A stretch of 64,000 nt of DNA from Pantoea sp. 18069 (GCF_902706035.1 NZ_CACSJA010000015.1:1-64000); one strand, 5' to 3'; shown: positions 44,091-54,708, numbered from the stretch's first letter. Notes: generated from the sequence alone by a model not told the origin. Translations and numbers: made by a program.

Positions 44091-45104
44091 ATGCAGACAC
44101 GCAAAATCGGCCCTTTCGACGTCACTTCCGTCGGTCTGGGCTGCATGAATCTGAGCCATGCCTACGGCACGCCTCCCAGCGCCGAGCAGGGGCGCGAGCT
44201 GCTCGCCCATGCGCTGGACCAGGGCGTGACGCTGTTCGACACCGCCGCGCTCTACGGCTTTGGCGCGAATGAAACGCTGGTCGGCCCGGTGCTCGCGCCG
44301 CACCGCGCGCGCATCACGCTGTGCAGCAAGGGCGGCATGGCCGGGGTGGTGGGCGAAGACGGCGTGACGCGCCGCGTGATCGACGGCCGGCCGGCGACGC
44401 TGCGGCGCAACTGCGAAGACAGCCTGCGCCGCCTGGGCACCGACGTGATCGACCTCTACTACCTGCACCGCTGGGACAAGTCGGTGCCCATCGAGGAATC
44501 CGTGGGTGAAATGGGCCGGCTGCTGCAGGAAGGCAAGGTGCGCGCGCTGGGCCTGTCCGAAGTCTCGGCCGACACGCTCTCGCGCGCCCACCGCGAACAC
44601 CCGATCACGGCGCTGCAAAGCGAGTATTCGCTGTGGTCGCGCAATGCCGAACTCGGCACGCTGCAGCGCTGCGCCGAATTGGGCGTGGCCTACGTCGCGT
44701 TCAGCCCGCTGGGCCGGGGTTTTCTGGGCGGCGGCCTGCTCGATGCGGCGACGCTGGGCGAAAAGGACGTGCGCACCGCCATGCCGCGCTTCTCGGCCGA
44801 GAACTACCCGCGCAACCTGCGCCTGCTCGCGCCCATGCGCGAAATCGCCGAACAGGCCGATTGCAGCCTGGCGGCACTGGCCATTGCCTGGGTGCTGCAC
44901 CAGGGGGAACATGTGATCGCGCTGCCCGGCACCACGCAGCGCAAGCACCTCGACGAAGACCTGCACGGCGGCGAAGTCAAGCTGTCGAGCGCCCATATCG
45001 AGCAGCTCGACGCGCTGTTCCAGCCATCGGCGATTGCCGGTAGCCGCTATGCGGCGCAGGGGCACAGGGAAGTGGATACCGAGGAATTCTCGCCCAAGGC
45101 CTGA
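44091..45104 (+). CDS. Aldo/keto reductase
   Basis: 337 residues with an AKR TIM barrel. The catalytic Asp and Tyr are in LFDTAALYGFGANETLVG, the Lys in TLCSKGGMAG and the His in DLYYLHRWDK, so the tetrad is complete. The C-terminal NADPH-binding part is ALPGTTQRKHLDEDL. It resembles YajO/Tas-like dehydrogenases rather than sugar reductases. It follows pmdC after a terminator-like hairpin and is read in the same direction; a role in aromatic aldehyde turnover is possible but not shown. Confidence 0.9.
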   Translation: MQTRKIGPFDVTSVGLGCMNLSHAYGTPPSAEQGRELLAHALDQGVTLFDTAALYGFGANETLVGPVLAPHRARITLCSKGGMAGVVGEDGVTRRVIDGRPATLRRNCEDSLRRLGTDVIDLYYLHRWDKSVPIEESVGEMGRLLQEGKVRALGLSEVSADTLSRAHREHPITALQSEYSLWSRNAELGTLQRCAELGVAYVAFSPLGRGFLGGGLLDAATLGEKDVRTAMPRFSAENYPRNLRLLAPMREIAEQADCSLAALAIAWVLHQGEHVIALPGTTQRKHLDEDLHGGEVKLSSAHIEQLDALFQPSAIAGSRYAAQGHREVDTEEFSPKA

Positions 45105-45566
45105 CGTACGTTCCCTGCGCACAGGGGGCTGGTGCGCAGGGCCCGGCGTGCGCCACGCCGGTGTCACGGTGCAAGCTGCACCGCGTCTTGCAGCGCCAAG
45201 GCGCATGACAAGCCCCCAGTGCAAAAGAACAATTCTGCAACTGCTTCCTCCTGGAGAGCATGGGGTAAGGGGAAACCCTGTAAATAGATAAAAACTATCT
45301 ATTTATAATATTGATGAATTTTATGTTTCGTGGTGGCAAATGCCTTCCGGGGCCGGTGCATCTTGCGGTCTCTGGCGGGCATGGCGTATCGCGGCAATGG
45401 CATATTGCTGTGTCGACGGCTTGTGTCGTGGTGAAAAATTTTCACTGCTGAGCGAAACCGGGGATCGTCATGAGTCGGTAAAGCGACTGCGATGGCAGTC
45501 GTTGCGAATTCGAAACATTGATATATTATTTTCCATAATCCTCTTGTTATTCGACTTCAGATCCCG
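45105..45566. other. AT-rich 462-bp region upstream of the orphan gene
   Basis: No gene is visible. Composition drops sharply from GC-rich to AT-rich near 45240, and the AT-rich sequence continues into the following gene. It contains the inverted repeat at 45281-45305 and AT-rich tracts (for example ATTGATATATTATTTTCC near 45520) suited to a promoter, possibly silenced by H-NS-like proteins. Confidence 0.55.
45281..45305. repeat. AT-rich inverted repeat at the island edge
   Basis: TAAATAGATA-AAAAC-TATCTATTTA, a perfect 10-bp inverted repeat with a 5-nt spacer. It may be an operator or the terminator of the preceding transcript, and it marks the left side of the AT-rich segment. Confidence 0.45.
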
Positions 45567-47306
45567 ATGAATGTAAACTCTGCCACAGCACCTCGTAGTA
45601 TTCTTTCCAAAAAGCATTTGCCTGGTTCATTTTTCTCCCATTTAATGAATTTCCAATATTTCTATGCACAGCATATCTTGGCTGAGCGTGAATTGGATGA
45701 CGCTATTGAAGAATTTGAACTCACGCCCGATAATAATGAGGGAGTTGAATATTGGCTGAGTGAATTTTCTGAAAAACTGGTGTATTATGTGCATTTTTTG
45801 AAGGAGGCAGAAGAGAAGTATTCAGATGCAAATGACTGTTTTTATGCATGCCAGACTACTTTTGATAATGCATCGGTGGCTTGGGAGAATTCACAAAAGT
45901 CAACCAGAGAGTCCACTTTTGTGAAACTGGTTGCTGCGCGGGCGGAATATTTTTCAGCCATGGGTCGTAGGCGAGAACAGGGTTTTGAGCTGGAGGTTGC
46001 TCGAGAAGACCTCAGGAATCTCAAGATTTATATATGTGAGGAACTCGATGCTGTGTATGGTGATACTTGTATGGGGGATAATGAAAAATACAAGTCTGTG
46101 CTGAATGCGGTTAATATTGCCAAGACAGCCGAGGAGAAGTCTTTTGCAGCCAGGAAGGAATTGAATGAATTTTGGATTTCTCAGAAACCAGGTCAATTTC
46201 CGCCTGCAACGACGATAGCCGCCACGACAATGGATTCTTCGGCTGAGAAATCGCGCTCCATCACCATGGATCTGGATCGTAATATTTTCCAAGAGCACGA
46301 AGCTAGCGATTCGACTCAGGATGTCGAGGAAGTCCAAAGTGATGCAATGAAGGATTCCGAGCAGGATGTGGCTTCGCTTCAGGCGCTGGTGGCTGACTTG
46401 AGAATTTGTGTTGATGATTCAGTTTGTGAAGCTGGCGACCCGGGCAAGAATGTCGAGATTGTAAAAAATAATGCAGTGAAGGCAGTGACAATCAATCAGG
46501 GCGCCGATGTCATGCGGTTTTTCTCGAACGTGCAAGATAAGCTGGCCTATGCGCAGCATGAGTTCGACGAAGCCATCGACAGCATGAATGCCTTGTGCAA
46601 AGCCAAGGCCGCATGGGTGCACGCCGAGAAGGCCCGGGCGAAGGAGCTTGCCGCGGCGATCGATCAAGCGAAACTTGAAAAAGAGGTCGCCGAAGTTGCT
46701 GTCGATGCGCTCAGACCGATGGACAAGGGGTTTTTCGAGGCGGGCAAGGTCCGGGAATGTGACCCGCAGGCTGAACAAGAACAAGAAGCCAACTGGCGGG
46801 AAGCCGAGCAGGCCTTTATTTCGCACCTCTGCAAGTTGCATTGGGCCCGCGTAGCGTTCAATGAGGCAAACGCCATTCTCAACAGCAAGATCATGGCATC
46901 CCATTGGCAGTTCGATGCCGACATCAACGTGTGCCTGCAGCGCGCGCTGAAAGCTGCCAGCGAAGTGAATGCAGCCGTGGCGGAAGGCGAGAGCCAGGCA
47001 TGCCTGATGGATATTGGGCCGGTCTTCGATACGGATGCGCATGGCAGGCCAATGCTGCCTTTCATCCAGCAGCCGGCGAAGGTTCAGGGTCCATCGGACA
47101 TGATCGACAGCGATCATGACACGCCGTTCATTGGCCTGTCGCCGGGCCCCGGTGGTGATCAACTGGTGGCGCGGCAAGCAAACGATTCGGGTGTCGCCGC
47201 CATGGAGGATGGCGATCTGACTGGCATGCTCCAGGACGAAGCGCATGAACTCCAGGCGGGCCTGAGCGGGGTTGCGCCGGACAGCGCTCACTCTCTCTAT
47301 CACTGA
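45567..47306 (+). CDS. 579-residue orphan protein with helical repeats
   Basis: No family is recognised and there is no signal peptide or membrane segment. The first 900 bp are AT-rich with rare-codon-like usage unlike the neighbours, and the last third is GC-richer, so the gene is probably horizontally acquired and perhaps chimeric. Two long helical, coiled-coil-like sections, about 65-150 and 315-405, look like diverged copies: FSEKLVYYVHFLKEAEEKYS against FSNVQDKLAYAQHEFDEAID. Both are followed by a Lys/Ala-rich helix with VAW or AAWVHAEKA. A polar linker lies between. The C-terminus is Gly/Asp/Pro-rich. A secreted effector or structural protein is possible, but nothing here proves it. Confidence 0.6.
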   Translation: MNVNSATAPRSILSKKHLPGSFFSHLMNFQYFYAQHILAERELDDAIEEFELTPDNNEGVEYWLSEFSEKLVYYVHFLKEAEEKYSDANDCFYACQTTFDNASVAWENSQKSTRESTFVKLVAARAEYFSAMGRRREQGFELEVAREDLRNLKIYICEELDAVYGDTCMGDNEKYKSVLNAVNIAKTAEEKSFAARKELNEFWISQKPGQFPPATTIAATTMDSSAEKSRSITMDLDRNIFQEHEASDSTQDVEEVQSDAMKDSEQDVASLQALVADLRICVDDSVCEAGDPGKNVEIVKNNAVKAVTINQGADVMRFFSNVQDKLAYAQHEFDEAIDSMNALCKAKAAWVHAEKARAKELAAAIDQAKLEKEVAEVAVDALRPMDKGFFEAGKVRECDPQAEQEQEANWREAEQAFISHLCKLHWARVAFNEANAILNSKIMASHWQFDADINVCLQRALKAASEVNAAVAEGESQACLMDIGPVFDTDAHGRPMLPFIQQPAKVQGPSDMIDSDHDTPFIGLSPGPGGDQLVARQANDSGVAAMEDGDLTGMLQDEAHELQAGLSGVAPDSAHSLYH

Positions 47307-47335
47307 ACCGCCCCCGCATGGTTTTGCCATGAGAA

Positions 47336-47367
47336 AAGCCGCTGCAGTGGCCCGCAGCGGCTTGGCT
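47336..47367. terminator. Hairpin terminator between convergent genes
   Basis: AAGCCGCTGC paired with GCAGCGGCTT, a 10-bp stem with an 8-nt loop, flanked by AAAA on the left and GGCTTTT on the right. It can serve the orphan gene and the leftward Bug gene. Confidence 0.7.
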
Positions 47368-47387
47368 TTTCCCTATGGGCGAGGGTC

Positions 47388-48389
47388 TTACAGTTCCAGA
47401 TTCGCGCGGCGTATCACATCACCAAAGCGCTTGTTCTCATCGACCATGAAAGTCTTGAATTCTTGCGGCGTGGGGAAGTAGTTCTCGTAGCCGAAGGTCT
47501 GGAACTTGGGTTGCACATCGGGCTCGGCCAGCACCTTCATGGTGTCGCTGCGGATCTTCTCGACCACGGCCGCGGGCGTGCTCTTGGAGACCGCGAAAGC
47601 GTTCCAGCCCGTGACGATGGCGTTGGCCGGGCCGCCCGACTCGGCGATGGTCGGCACGTCTTCGTAGCCCTTGAGACGGTGCGGAGCCAGCACGGCCAGG
47701 AAGCGCACCTTGCCCGAGCGCGCCAGCGGGCCGGCCGTGCCCGACGAGCCCAGCGCGAACGCGAGTTCGCCCGTGGCCACGCTGGTGTAGAGCTGGCTGG
47801 TTTCCTTGTAGATCACATGCTCCATCTTCGTGCCCGTGAGCGATTCGAGCAGGGCCGAACCCAGGTGCACGGGATTGCCCACCGACCACGAGCCGTAGTT
47901 GAGCTTGCCGGGGCGCGCCTTGGCGTCGGCGATCAGGTCGGCGACGGTCTTGTAGGGGCTGTCCATCGCCACGCAGACGAAGAAGAAGGTACGGAACAGC
48001 GGCAGGACGACTTCGAAGTCCTTGTCGATGTTGTAGGGCAGCTTCTTGAACAGGTGGGGGTAGGCCGCGAGGTGGACGTTATCGAGCTGGATGATGTCCG
48101 TGCCGTCGTTCGCGCCGCGCTTGAACGCATCGATGGCGATGAAGCCGTTGCCGCCGGGACGGTTTTCAACGATGACCGGCTGGCTCCACAGGCGCGCGAG
48201 CTTGTCGGCGATGAGGCGCGAGGTGCCATCGGGGCCACCGCCTACGGGGAAGGGGTTGATGATGCGCACCTGCTTGGTGGGCCAGTGGGTCGCGGTCTGC
48301 GCGCGGGCCGGGGCCATGGCACCGAGCGCAAGCGCGCCCAAGGCAAGGCCGGCGCTGCGGCGGTTCATTTGGCGGGTGGTTATGGTCAT
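47388..48389 (-). CDS. Bug-type periplasmic solute receptor
   Basis: 333 residues from MTITTRQMNRRSAGLALG, preceded by GGAGACAAA. The leader has a twin arginine and ends near APARAQ. Family motifs: VRIINPFPVGGGPDGTSR, VIVENRPGGNGFIA, and a divergent third motif (GANDGTDIIQLDN) instead of PDGYTLL. The ligand may thus be unusual. No enzyme gene is in the same unit; its only partner is the divergent LysR gene. Confidence 0.88.
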   Translation of the reverse strand: MTITTRQMNRRSAGLALGALALGAMAPARAQTATHWPTKQVRIINPFPVGGGPDGTSRLIADKLARLWSQPVIVENRPGGNGFIAIDAFKRGANDGTDIIQLDNVHLAAYPHLFKKLPYNIDKDFEVVLPLFRTFFFVCVAMDSPYKTVADLIADAKARPGKLNYGSWSVGNPVHLGSALLESLTGTKMEHVIYKETSQLYTSVATGELAFALGSSGTAGPLARSGKVRFLAVLAPHRLKGYEDVPTIAESGGPANAIVTGWNAFAVSKSTPAAVVEKIRSDTMKVLAEPDVQPKFQTFGYENYFPTPQEFKTFMVDENKRFGDVIRRANLEL

Positions 48390-48554
48390 TTTGTCTCCGT
48401 TGTCAGCTGATCGCGTTTTTTGGCGCTGTTGCTCCCCATGTGGACCGGGGTGCAGGCAAATGATTCCGCATTGTGGCAGGCCTGTTCGCATCACCTAGAC
48501 GCGCACCTCTCTACCAGCTATAGCAAAATGGCATGGTTACAGCTTGAGTGCGCC

Positions 48555-49463
48555 ATGAATCTTCAGCAGATAGAAACTTTTGTACAGGTGGCCGAGACCG
48601 GCAGCTTCAGCAAGGCAGCATTGCTGCTCGATATCGCGCAGCCGGCCTTGAGCCGTCAGGTGCGAACCCTGGAGATCGAGCTGCGCGAAACGCTGCTGAT
48701 CCGTACCGGACGCGGCGTGACGCTCACGGATGCGGGGCGCAGGCTGCTCGAGCATGGCCACGCCATCATGCAGCGCGTGGCGCTGGCCAAGGAAGACCTG
48801 GGAAGCCAGCGCGACGAACCCGTGGGGCGCATCGTGGTCGGCCTGCCGCCCAGCCTCGCGCGCCGGCTCACGCTGCCGCTGATCGATGTCTTCAGCCGGG
48901 AAATGCCCAAGGCCGGCCTGGCCGTGGTCGAAGGCTTCTCGGTCAACATGGCCGAGTGGCTGACTTCGGGGCGCATGGACCTGGCGCTGGTCTACACGCC
49001 CGAGCCGCAACCGCAGGTCGAAGTCACGCCGGTGCTCGAAGAGCGGCTGTGCCTGATCGGGCCCGCAAGCATGGGCGAGCGCATGTCGGTGCGCTTCGAG
49101 GAGTTGTCGGGCTATCCGCTGGTCATGCCCCAGCGCGGCCAGATCTTTCGCAAGCTGATGGAAGCCCAGGCGACGCTGTCGCAGGTCAAGCTCAACGTGG
49201 TCTGGGAAGTCTCCAGCGTTCCGGCGATTCTCGACCTGGTGCGCGGCGGCTACGGCTACGCGGCGCTCACCGCCAGCGCGCTCAGCAGCCACGACCACCA
49301 GGACGAACTGGCCTGCATTCCCATCGAGTCGCCGGGCATCGTGAGCACGCTGTGCATGGCGCAGTCGGCGAAGAAGAAAAGCACGCCGCTGATACGCCGC
49401 ACTTCGGAGTTGCTGCGGGGGTTGTGTCTGGAGGCGGCTGTCAGGCCCTTGAAGGGGGAGTGA
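48555..49463 (+). CDS. LysR-family transcription regulator
   Basis: 302 residues from MNLQQIETFVQVAETGSFSK. HTH: AQPALSRQVRTLEIELRETL; effector domain from about 90 (GRIVVGLPPSLARRLTLPLI), similar to the Nac/CynR-like branch. It is divergent from the Bug gene across 165 bp and probably controls it. The end of the gene faces the IclR gene on the opposite strand. Confidence 0.92.
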   Translation: MNLQQIETFVQVAETGSFSKAALLLDIAQPALSRQVRTLEIELRETLLIRTGRGVTLTDAGRRLLEHGHAIMQRVALAKEDLGSQRDEPVGRIVVGLPPSLARRLTLPLIDVFSREMPKAGLAVVEGFSVNMAEWLTSGRMDLALVYTPEPQPQVEVTPVLEERLCLIGPASMGERMSVRFEELSGYPLVMPQRGQIFRKLMEAQATLSQVKLNVVWEVSSVPAILDLVRGGYGYAALTASALSSHDHQDELACIPIESPGIVSTLCMAQSAKKKSTPLIRRTSELLRGLCLEAAVRPLKGE

Positions 49464-49595
49464 CTTTTTTTGGGGGCCGGCCTGTGTGCACAAGCATGCT
49501 CTCAATCTCCCCCGTTCGTGGTGAGCTTGCCTAGCCGGCCGCGTCGCACCATGAACGGCCTGGCCGACGAAAAGCCGTAGCTTTCGGCTCATCCT

Positions 49596-50393
49596 TCACA
49601 ACAACGGCCTTAACTCCTGCGCCGCATCCCGCAGCAGCGGCAGCAGATTGCGCGTGAGCGCCTGGGCCGTCATGTGCTGCGCCGACATCACGGCATTGAG
49701 CGCGGCCACGGTCTGGCCGGCGCTGTCGCGCAGCGGCACGGCAATCGCCTGTACGCCCAGTTCATGCTCTTCCTGGGCAATGCAATAGTCCTGGGCGCGC
49801 ACCTGGTCCAGGCAGGCGCGCATTTCGGCGGGCTGGGTCAGCGTGTGCAGCGTGAGCCGGTGCAGCGTGCGGCAGGCCAACCATTCTTCGAGCGCGGGCA
49901 AGGGCAAAGCGGCCAGCAGCACCCGGCCGGTCGACGACGCGTGCGCCGGCAGGCGGCTGCCCAGGTGCACGCCATGGGCGAACAGTGGCTGGGCCGCGCC
50001 TTGCGCCGTGCTGCGCGCGATGACCACGGTTTCGCTGCCCGCCAGAATCGCCGCGGAAAACGAGAACGCCGCCATGGCGCTGAGCCGGTTGAGCACGGGC
50101 TGCACGGTGCGCGGCAGGCGGGCGCTTGCGAGGTAGCTGCCCGACAGCCCCAGCACCTTGGGCGTGAGCCAGAAATGGTGGCCGTCGGATTCGAGATAGC
50201 CGAGGTGAGCGAGCGTCAGCAGATGGCGGCGTGCGGCCGCGCGCGTGAGCCCCGCGCGCTCGGCGGCGAGCGTGGCATTGAGCCGCTGGCGCTCGGTGTC
50301 GAAGCATTCAAGCACTGCCAGGCCCTTGCCCAGGCCTGCGATGTAATCGGCCGCGGCAATGCCGGGGCCGGGCGATGAAGGAGGCGAGGTCAT
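49596..50393 (-). CDS. pobR: IclR-family regulator (PobR/PcaU type)
   Basis: 265 residues. A winged HTH (GKGLAVLECFDTERQRLNAT, then GLTRAAARRHLLTLAHLGYL) and the C-terminal IclR effector domain (from about 90; SSTGRVLLAALPLPALEEWL). The fold and its position divergent from pobA match PobR of Acinetobacter-type systems, an activator that binds 4-hydroxybenzoate. The 130-bp gap contains a three-part operator (see 50411-50451). The gene symbol is inferred from context. Confidence 0.85.
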   Translation of the reverse strand: MTSPPSSPGPGIAAADYIAGLGKGLAVLECFDTERQRLNATLAAERAGLTRAAARRHLLTLAHLGYLESDGHHFWLTPKVLGLSGSYLASARLPRTVQPVLNRLSAMAAFSFSAAILAGSETVVIARSTAQGAAQPLFAHGVHLGSRLPAHASSTGRVLLAALPLPALEEWLACRTLHRLTLHTLTQPAEMRACLDQVRAQDYCIAQEEHELGVQAIAVPLRDSAGQTVAALNAVMSAQHMTAQALTRNLLPLLRDAAQELRPLL

Positions 50394-50410
50394 GGGCGGC
50401 GTTGAAGATA

Positions 50411-50451
50411 TTGCGCGATAGTCGCACATTTTGCGCGATCACCGCGCAAAA
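50411..50451. promoter_or_regulatory. Three-part operator between pobR and pobA
   Basis: A palindrome TTTTGCGCG-ATCAC-CGCGCAAAA (50429-50451), plus a direct copy of the left half-site TTGCGCGAT at 50411-50419, 20 bp away. The known PobR/PcaU operators of Acinetobacter likewise have three 10-bp repeats, two as a palindrome and one direct, so this is a strong candidate binding site for the IclR protein. Confidence 0.7.
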
Positions 50452-50496
50452 GTCTATCCAAGCTTGCGCCGGCGCAGAGCATCGCTTCTAAGCTAG

Positions 50497-51699
<1,203 letters not shown>

Positions 51700-51700
51700 C

Positions 51701-51727
51701 AAAAAAAGGCGCTGCATAAGCAGCGCC
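51701..51727 (-). terminator. Rho-independent terminator for the leftward dioxygenase operon
   Basis: GGCGCTGC-ATAA-GCAGCGCC preceded on the plus strand by seven A residues, which read as a U-tract on the minus strand. It is downstream of the TauD-like gene; in the plus direction it may also stop pobA. Confidence 0.8.
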
Positions 51728-51766
51728 CGAATTCCCTGAGGGGAAGAGACATTCGTTGTCTGCGCC

Positions 51767-52756
51767 TCAGTAGGCCGCACCATGCGCCGCCAGTACCGGA
51801 TCGCCCTGGATGGCCGTCGAAGCGCGGCCATCGGCGCCTACCGGCACATCGCCTACCAGCGTGCTGCGGTAGAGCTGGCGGTCGTATTCAAGCGCGAAGA
51901 TGTCCTGCGGCGCGACATGGGCTGTCGAGCGGTTGTCCCAGAAAGCGATCGAGCCGGCCTCCCACTTGAAGCGCACGGTGAATTCGCTCGCCACCGCGTG
52001 CTCCCACAGCAACTCCAGCAGTACGCGCGATTCGCGCGTGCGCAGGCCGGTGATGGTCTTGAGAAAGCCGGGGCTGATGTAGAGCACCTGTTCGCCGGTT
52101 TCGGGATGCACGGTGACCAGCGGGTGTTCGCTGACCAGGGTGTTGTTCTTGATGAGTTCCAGATACTCGGGCGTGGGGCTTGCGCCCGTGGGGGGGCTGA
52201 AGCGGTGCTCGCCGCGCAGGCCTTGCAGGAACGCTTTGAGCGGCTCCGACAGCGCATCATAGGCGGCCGCGAGGTTGGTCCATTGCGTGTCGCCGCCATA
52301 GGGCGGAATGGTCACGCCGCGCAGTATGGAGGCTGCGGGCGGGTTGTGCGCCGCGGTGACGTCGGCGTGCCAGCCGGTCCAGGGGCGGCGCTCGGGTTCG
52401 CTGCCGTGGCTGTTGGCGCGGCGGTGCTTGGCGATCGAATACAGCTCGGGGTGGCCTTCGACATGGCCGAACACCGGGTGGCCTATGGTCAGCTCGCCAA
52501 ACTGGCGCGCAAACGCGACATGTTGTTCGTGGCCCAGATGCTGGTCGCGAAAGAACACGACTTTCCAGCGCAGCAGCGCCGAGCGTATGCTGTGGACTTC
52601 CGCCGGCGTGAGCGGTTCGCTCAGATCGACGCCTTGGATCAGCGCGCCGATATGGGCCGACTGCGGCACGGCGCTGATATGCGGCGTGGCCTGCAGCGCC
52701 GTCTCGAGGCGATCGCTCAGCAGCTCCTTGGCGCTGGCGTTCAAACGCATGTTCAT
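51767..52756 (-). CDS. TauD/TfdA-family 2-oxoglutarate dioxygenase
   Basis: 329 residues. The iron-binding facial triad is WHADVT (His130, Asp132) with the distal His in NRSTAHVAP near 283; the Arg in RQLYRSTL binds 2-oxoglutarate. Such enzymes hydroxylate and release sulfite or an alcohol from sulfonates, phenoxyacetates or related acids. The upstream genes are a Bug receptor (27 bp) and a GntR regulator. Taurine is not implied, since no TauABC transporter is present. Confidence 0.9.
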   Translation of the reverse strand: MNMRLNASAKELLSDRLETALQATPHISAVPQSAHIGALIQGVDLSEPLTPAEVHSIRSALLRWKVVFFRDQHLGHEQHVAFARQFGELTIGHPVFGHVEGHPELYSIAKHRRANSHGSEPERRPWTGWHADVTAAHNPPAASILRGVTIPPYGGDTQWTNLAAAYDALSEPLKAFLQGLRGEHRFSPPTGASPTPEYLELIKNNTLVSEHPLVTVHPETGEQVLYISPGFLKTITGLRTRESRVLLELLWEHAVASEFTVRFKWEAGSIAFWDNRSTAHVAPQDIFALEYDRQLYRSTLVGDVPVGADGRASTAIQGDPVLAAHGAAY

Positions 52757-52783
52757 GGGAGTCTCCTGGTTCTGGGTGTGGTT

Positions 52784-53833
52784 TCAGGGGGCCTTGGCAA
52801 GGGTGCGCGGTGCTGCCGGCAGCAGGCCCAGTTCGCTGAGCAGTGCCTGGTTGTTGCCGAGTTGCGCCTGCAGCAGTTGCTGCGTCGCCTGCGGGCCCTG
52901 GAACCATGGCTCCCACTGGTTGAGCGCGACGAAATCTTTCCATTCACGCGTTTGCGACACCTTGTGCAGCGCGGCGACCCAGTAGGCTTTTTGCGCGTCG
53001 CTTGCGCCGGGCACGGTCATCACGCCCTGAAACGAGTCGCTGACATAGTGGATGCCTTGCTCTTTCCAGGTCGGTGCCTGGGCGAACGGGCCGCTCAGGC
53101 GCTGCTCGGCGGCAATCGCCAGCACGCGGATGCGGCCGCTTTGCAGATAGGGCAGCAGATTGGGCGTGGTGGCCGAGACCACGTCGAGGTGGCCGCCGAC
53201 CAGCGCCGTCATCGACTCGGCCGAGGACTTGTAGGGCACGATGCGCAGTCCCTTGATATCCACGCCGGCCTGCTTGAGCGGCTGCGCCACGCCCAGGTGG
53301 ATGTGGTTGCCCAGTGTGGTCGCGATGCCTATCGAATACTTGCCCGGGTCCTGCCTGAGGTGATCGATCAGGTCCTGCGTATTGCGCAGCGGCGAGTCGG
53401 CGCGCACCACCACCGTGACGAACTCGCGAAACAGCGTCGCCAGCGGCGTGCCTTTTTGCAGGTGGTCGGGCAGGGCGTTTTGCGCAAGGCTGTTGCCGTA
53501 GCTGGTGCTGAGCGTCATCAGCGCATGCGCGTCGCCCGGGTGACGGTGCAGGCCTTCGAGCGCGACGATGCCATGGGCGCTCGATTTGTTGCTCACGATA
53601 AAGCCCGGCGCGAGCTTTTCGCGTGTCAGCAGTTCGGTCAGCTTGCGCGCGGCGACGTCGAGGGCCGCGCCCGCGCCGCTGGGCACGATGAACTCGGTGG
53701 CCTTGCGCGGCTGCCAGGTTCCGGCAGCATCGGCTTGGGCCTGCGCTGGCAGCCAGGCGCAGGCGAGCGCCAGGCCGGCGGCGAGCGCGGCAAGGCCAGG
53801 GCGCAGGGACAGGGGGTGGGGCGTGATCGACAT
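52784..53833 (-). CDS. Bug-type periplasmic solute receptor
   Basis: 349 residues with signal peptide to about LPAQAQA. The motifs are divergent: ATEFIVPSGAGAALDVAARK replaces the usual VPxPxGGxxDxxAR, and IVSNKSSAHGIVALEGL replaces the usual NRPGAGG region. Its ligand is therefore probably different from that of the other receptors. It is between a GntR gene and the TauD-like dioxygenase on the same strand. Confidence 0.82.
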   Translation of the reverse strand: MSITPHPLSLRPGLAALAAGLALACAWLPAQAQADAAGTWQPRKATEFIVPSGAGAALDVAARKLTELLTREKLAPGFIVSNKSSAHGIVALEGLHRHPGDAHALMTLSTSYGNSLAQNALPDHLQKGTPLATLFREFVTVVVRADSPLRNTQDLIDHLRQDPGKYSIGIATTLGNHIHLGVAQPLKQAGVDIKGLRIVPYKSSAESMTALVGGHLDVVSATTPNLLPYLQSGRIRVLAIAAEQRLSGPFAQAPTWKEQGIHYVSDSFQGVMTVPGASDAQKAYWVAALHKVSQTREWKDFVALNQWEPWFQGPQATQQLLQAQLGNNQALLSELGLLPAAPRTLAKAP

Positions 53834-53963
53834 GGCGCGGTTCCTTGGTCAGCAAGATCGCAGCGTGCTGCTGCGTTGCTGTGCACTTTAGGAACCAGGG
53901 CCTTCGAGGGGAACAAAGTTTTTCGCATGAGCTTGCGCGATAAACGCGCAAGCACTTGCCGCG

Positions 53964-54644
53964 TCACATCGTGATGTATTCCGGGTGCCGCTTGCGGATG
54001 TCCGCAACGCGGCTCAAGGTGCCTGAAAGATGCGCACGCAGCGCCGCCTGCGCCGCGTCGGGCGCGCCGCTGGCCAGCGCGTCGACGATGCGCCGGTGGT
54101 CGCGCACCACGCGCTCGGCGTTGCCGGTCGAGGGCAGGTCCAGCCGGCGCAGCCGGTCCAGATGGCCGCTGCGCCGCTGCACCAGCTCGTACAGGTCAGG
54201 CGCGCCCGCCGCTTCGTACATCGCGCGGTGAAAGGCCTGGTCGGCCGCGATGAATTCCTCGGCGCCGCTGGTGGCCAGGGCCGCCTGTACGTCCACCATG
54301 GCCGTCAGGCGCGCGTAGAGCGCTGCATCGCCGGCCAGCGCCAGCGTGCGCACGACCTCCAGTTCGATCGCGCAGCGCAGGAACTGGGCCTGTTCGGCCG
54401 ACGGCAGGTCGATGCGGCTGACCAGGGTGGCATGCTGCGCAAAGATGTCGACCAGGCCCTCCTGGCGCAACTGCATCAGTGCGTCGCGTACCGGCGTCTG
54501 GCTCAATTGAAAGCGTTCGGCCAGTTCGGCGCGGGACAGGGGCGTGCCTGGTGCCAGTTCGAGTGAAATGATGGCTTCGCGCAGCCATCCGAATACTTGC
54601 GGGGCTGCCTGGCGGGTGCGATCGAGCTTGTGGATTGTCTTCAT
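53964..54644 (-). CDS. GntR-family (FCD) transcription regulator
   Basis: 226 residues from MKTIHKLDRTRQAA (in-frame ATGs at 54665 and 54686 would add 7 or 14 residues). HTH: LSRAELAERFQLSQTPVRDA; FCD effector domain from about 85 with FIAADQAFHRAMYEAAG. FCD regulators respond to carboxylic acids. It is divergent from the Bug / glucarate-dehydratase-like operon and upstream of the Bug / TauD genes, so it could control both. The palindrome at 54691-54708 is the likely operator. Confidence 0.9.
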   Translation of the reverse strand: MKTIHKLDRTRQAAPQVFGWLREAIISLELAPGTPLSRAELAERFQLSQTPVRDALMQLRQEGLVDIFAQHATLVSRIDLPSAEQAQFLRCAIELEVVRTLALAGDAALYARLTAMVDVQAALATSGAEEFIAADQAFHRAMYEAAGAPDLYELVQRRSGHLDRLRRLDLPSTGNAERVVRDHRRIVDALASGAPDAAQAALRAHLSGTLSRVADIRKRHPEYITM

Positions 54645-54690
54645 GGGTGTCGCTATGGAAGCCATGATTTTAGGGTGTGAAGGCATTGAC

Positions 54691-54708
54691 GCGCTAATAT
54701 ATTAGTGC
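54691..54708. promoter_or_regulatory. Palindromic operator candidate for the GntR regulator
   Basis: GCGCTAATATATTAGTGC, symmetric except for one pair, with a perfect CTAATATATTAG core. It sits in the GntR/Bug gap, 50 bp from the Bug start, over the expected promoter. Confidence 0.55.

Noticed and set aside
45300..45566. A PIP-box type (TTCG-N16-TTCG) type III effector promoter before the 579-residue orphan
   Set aside because: TTCG words occur but not at the required spacing, so no such promoter is claimed.
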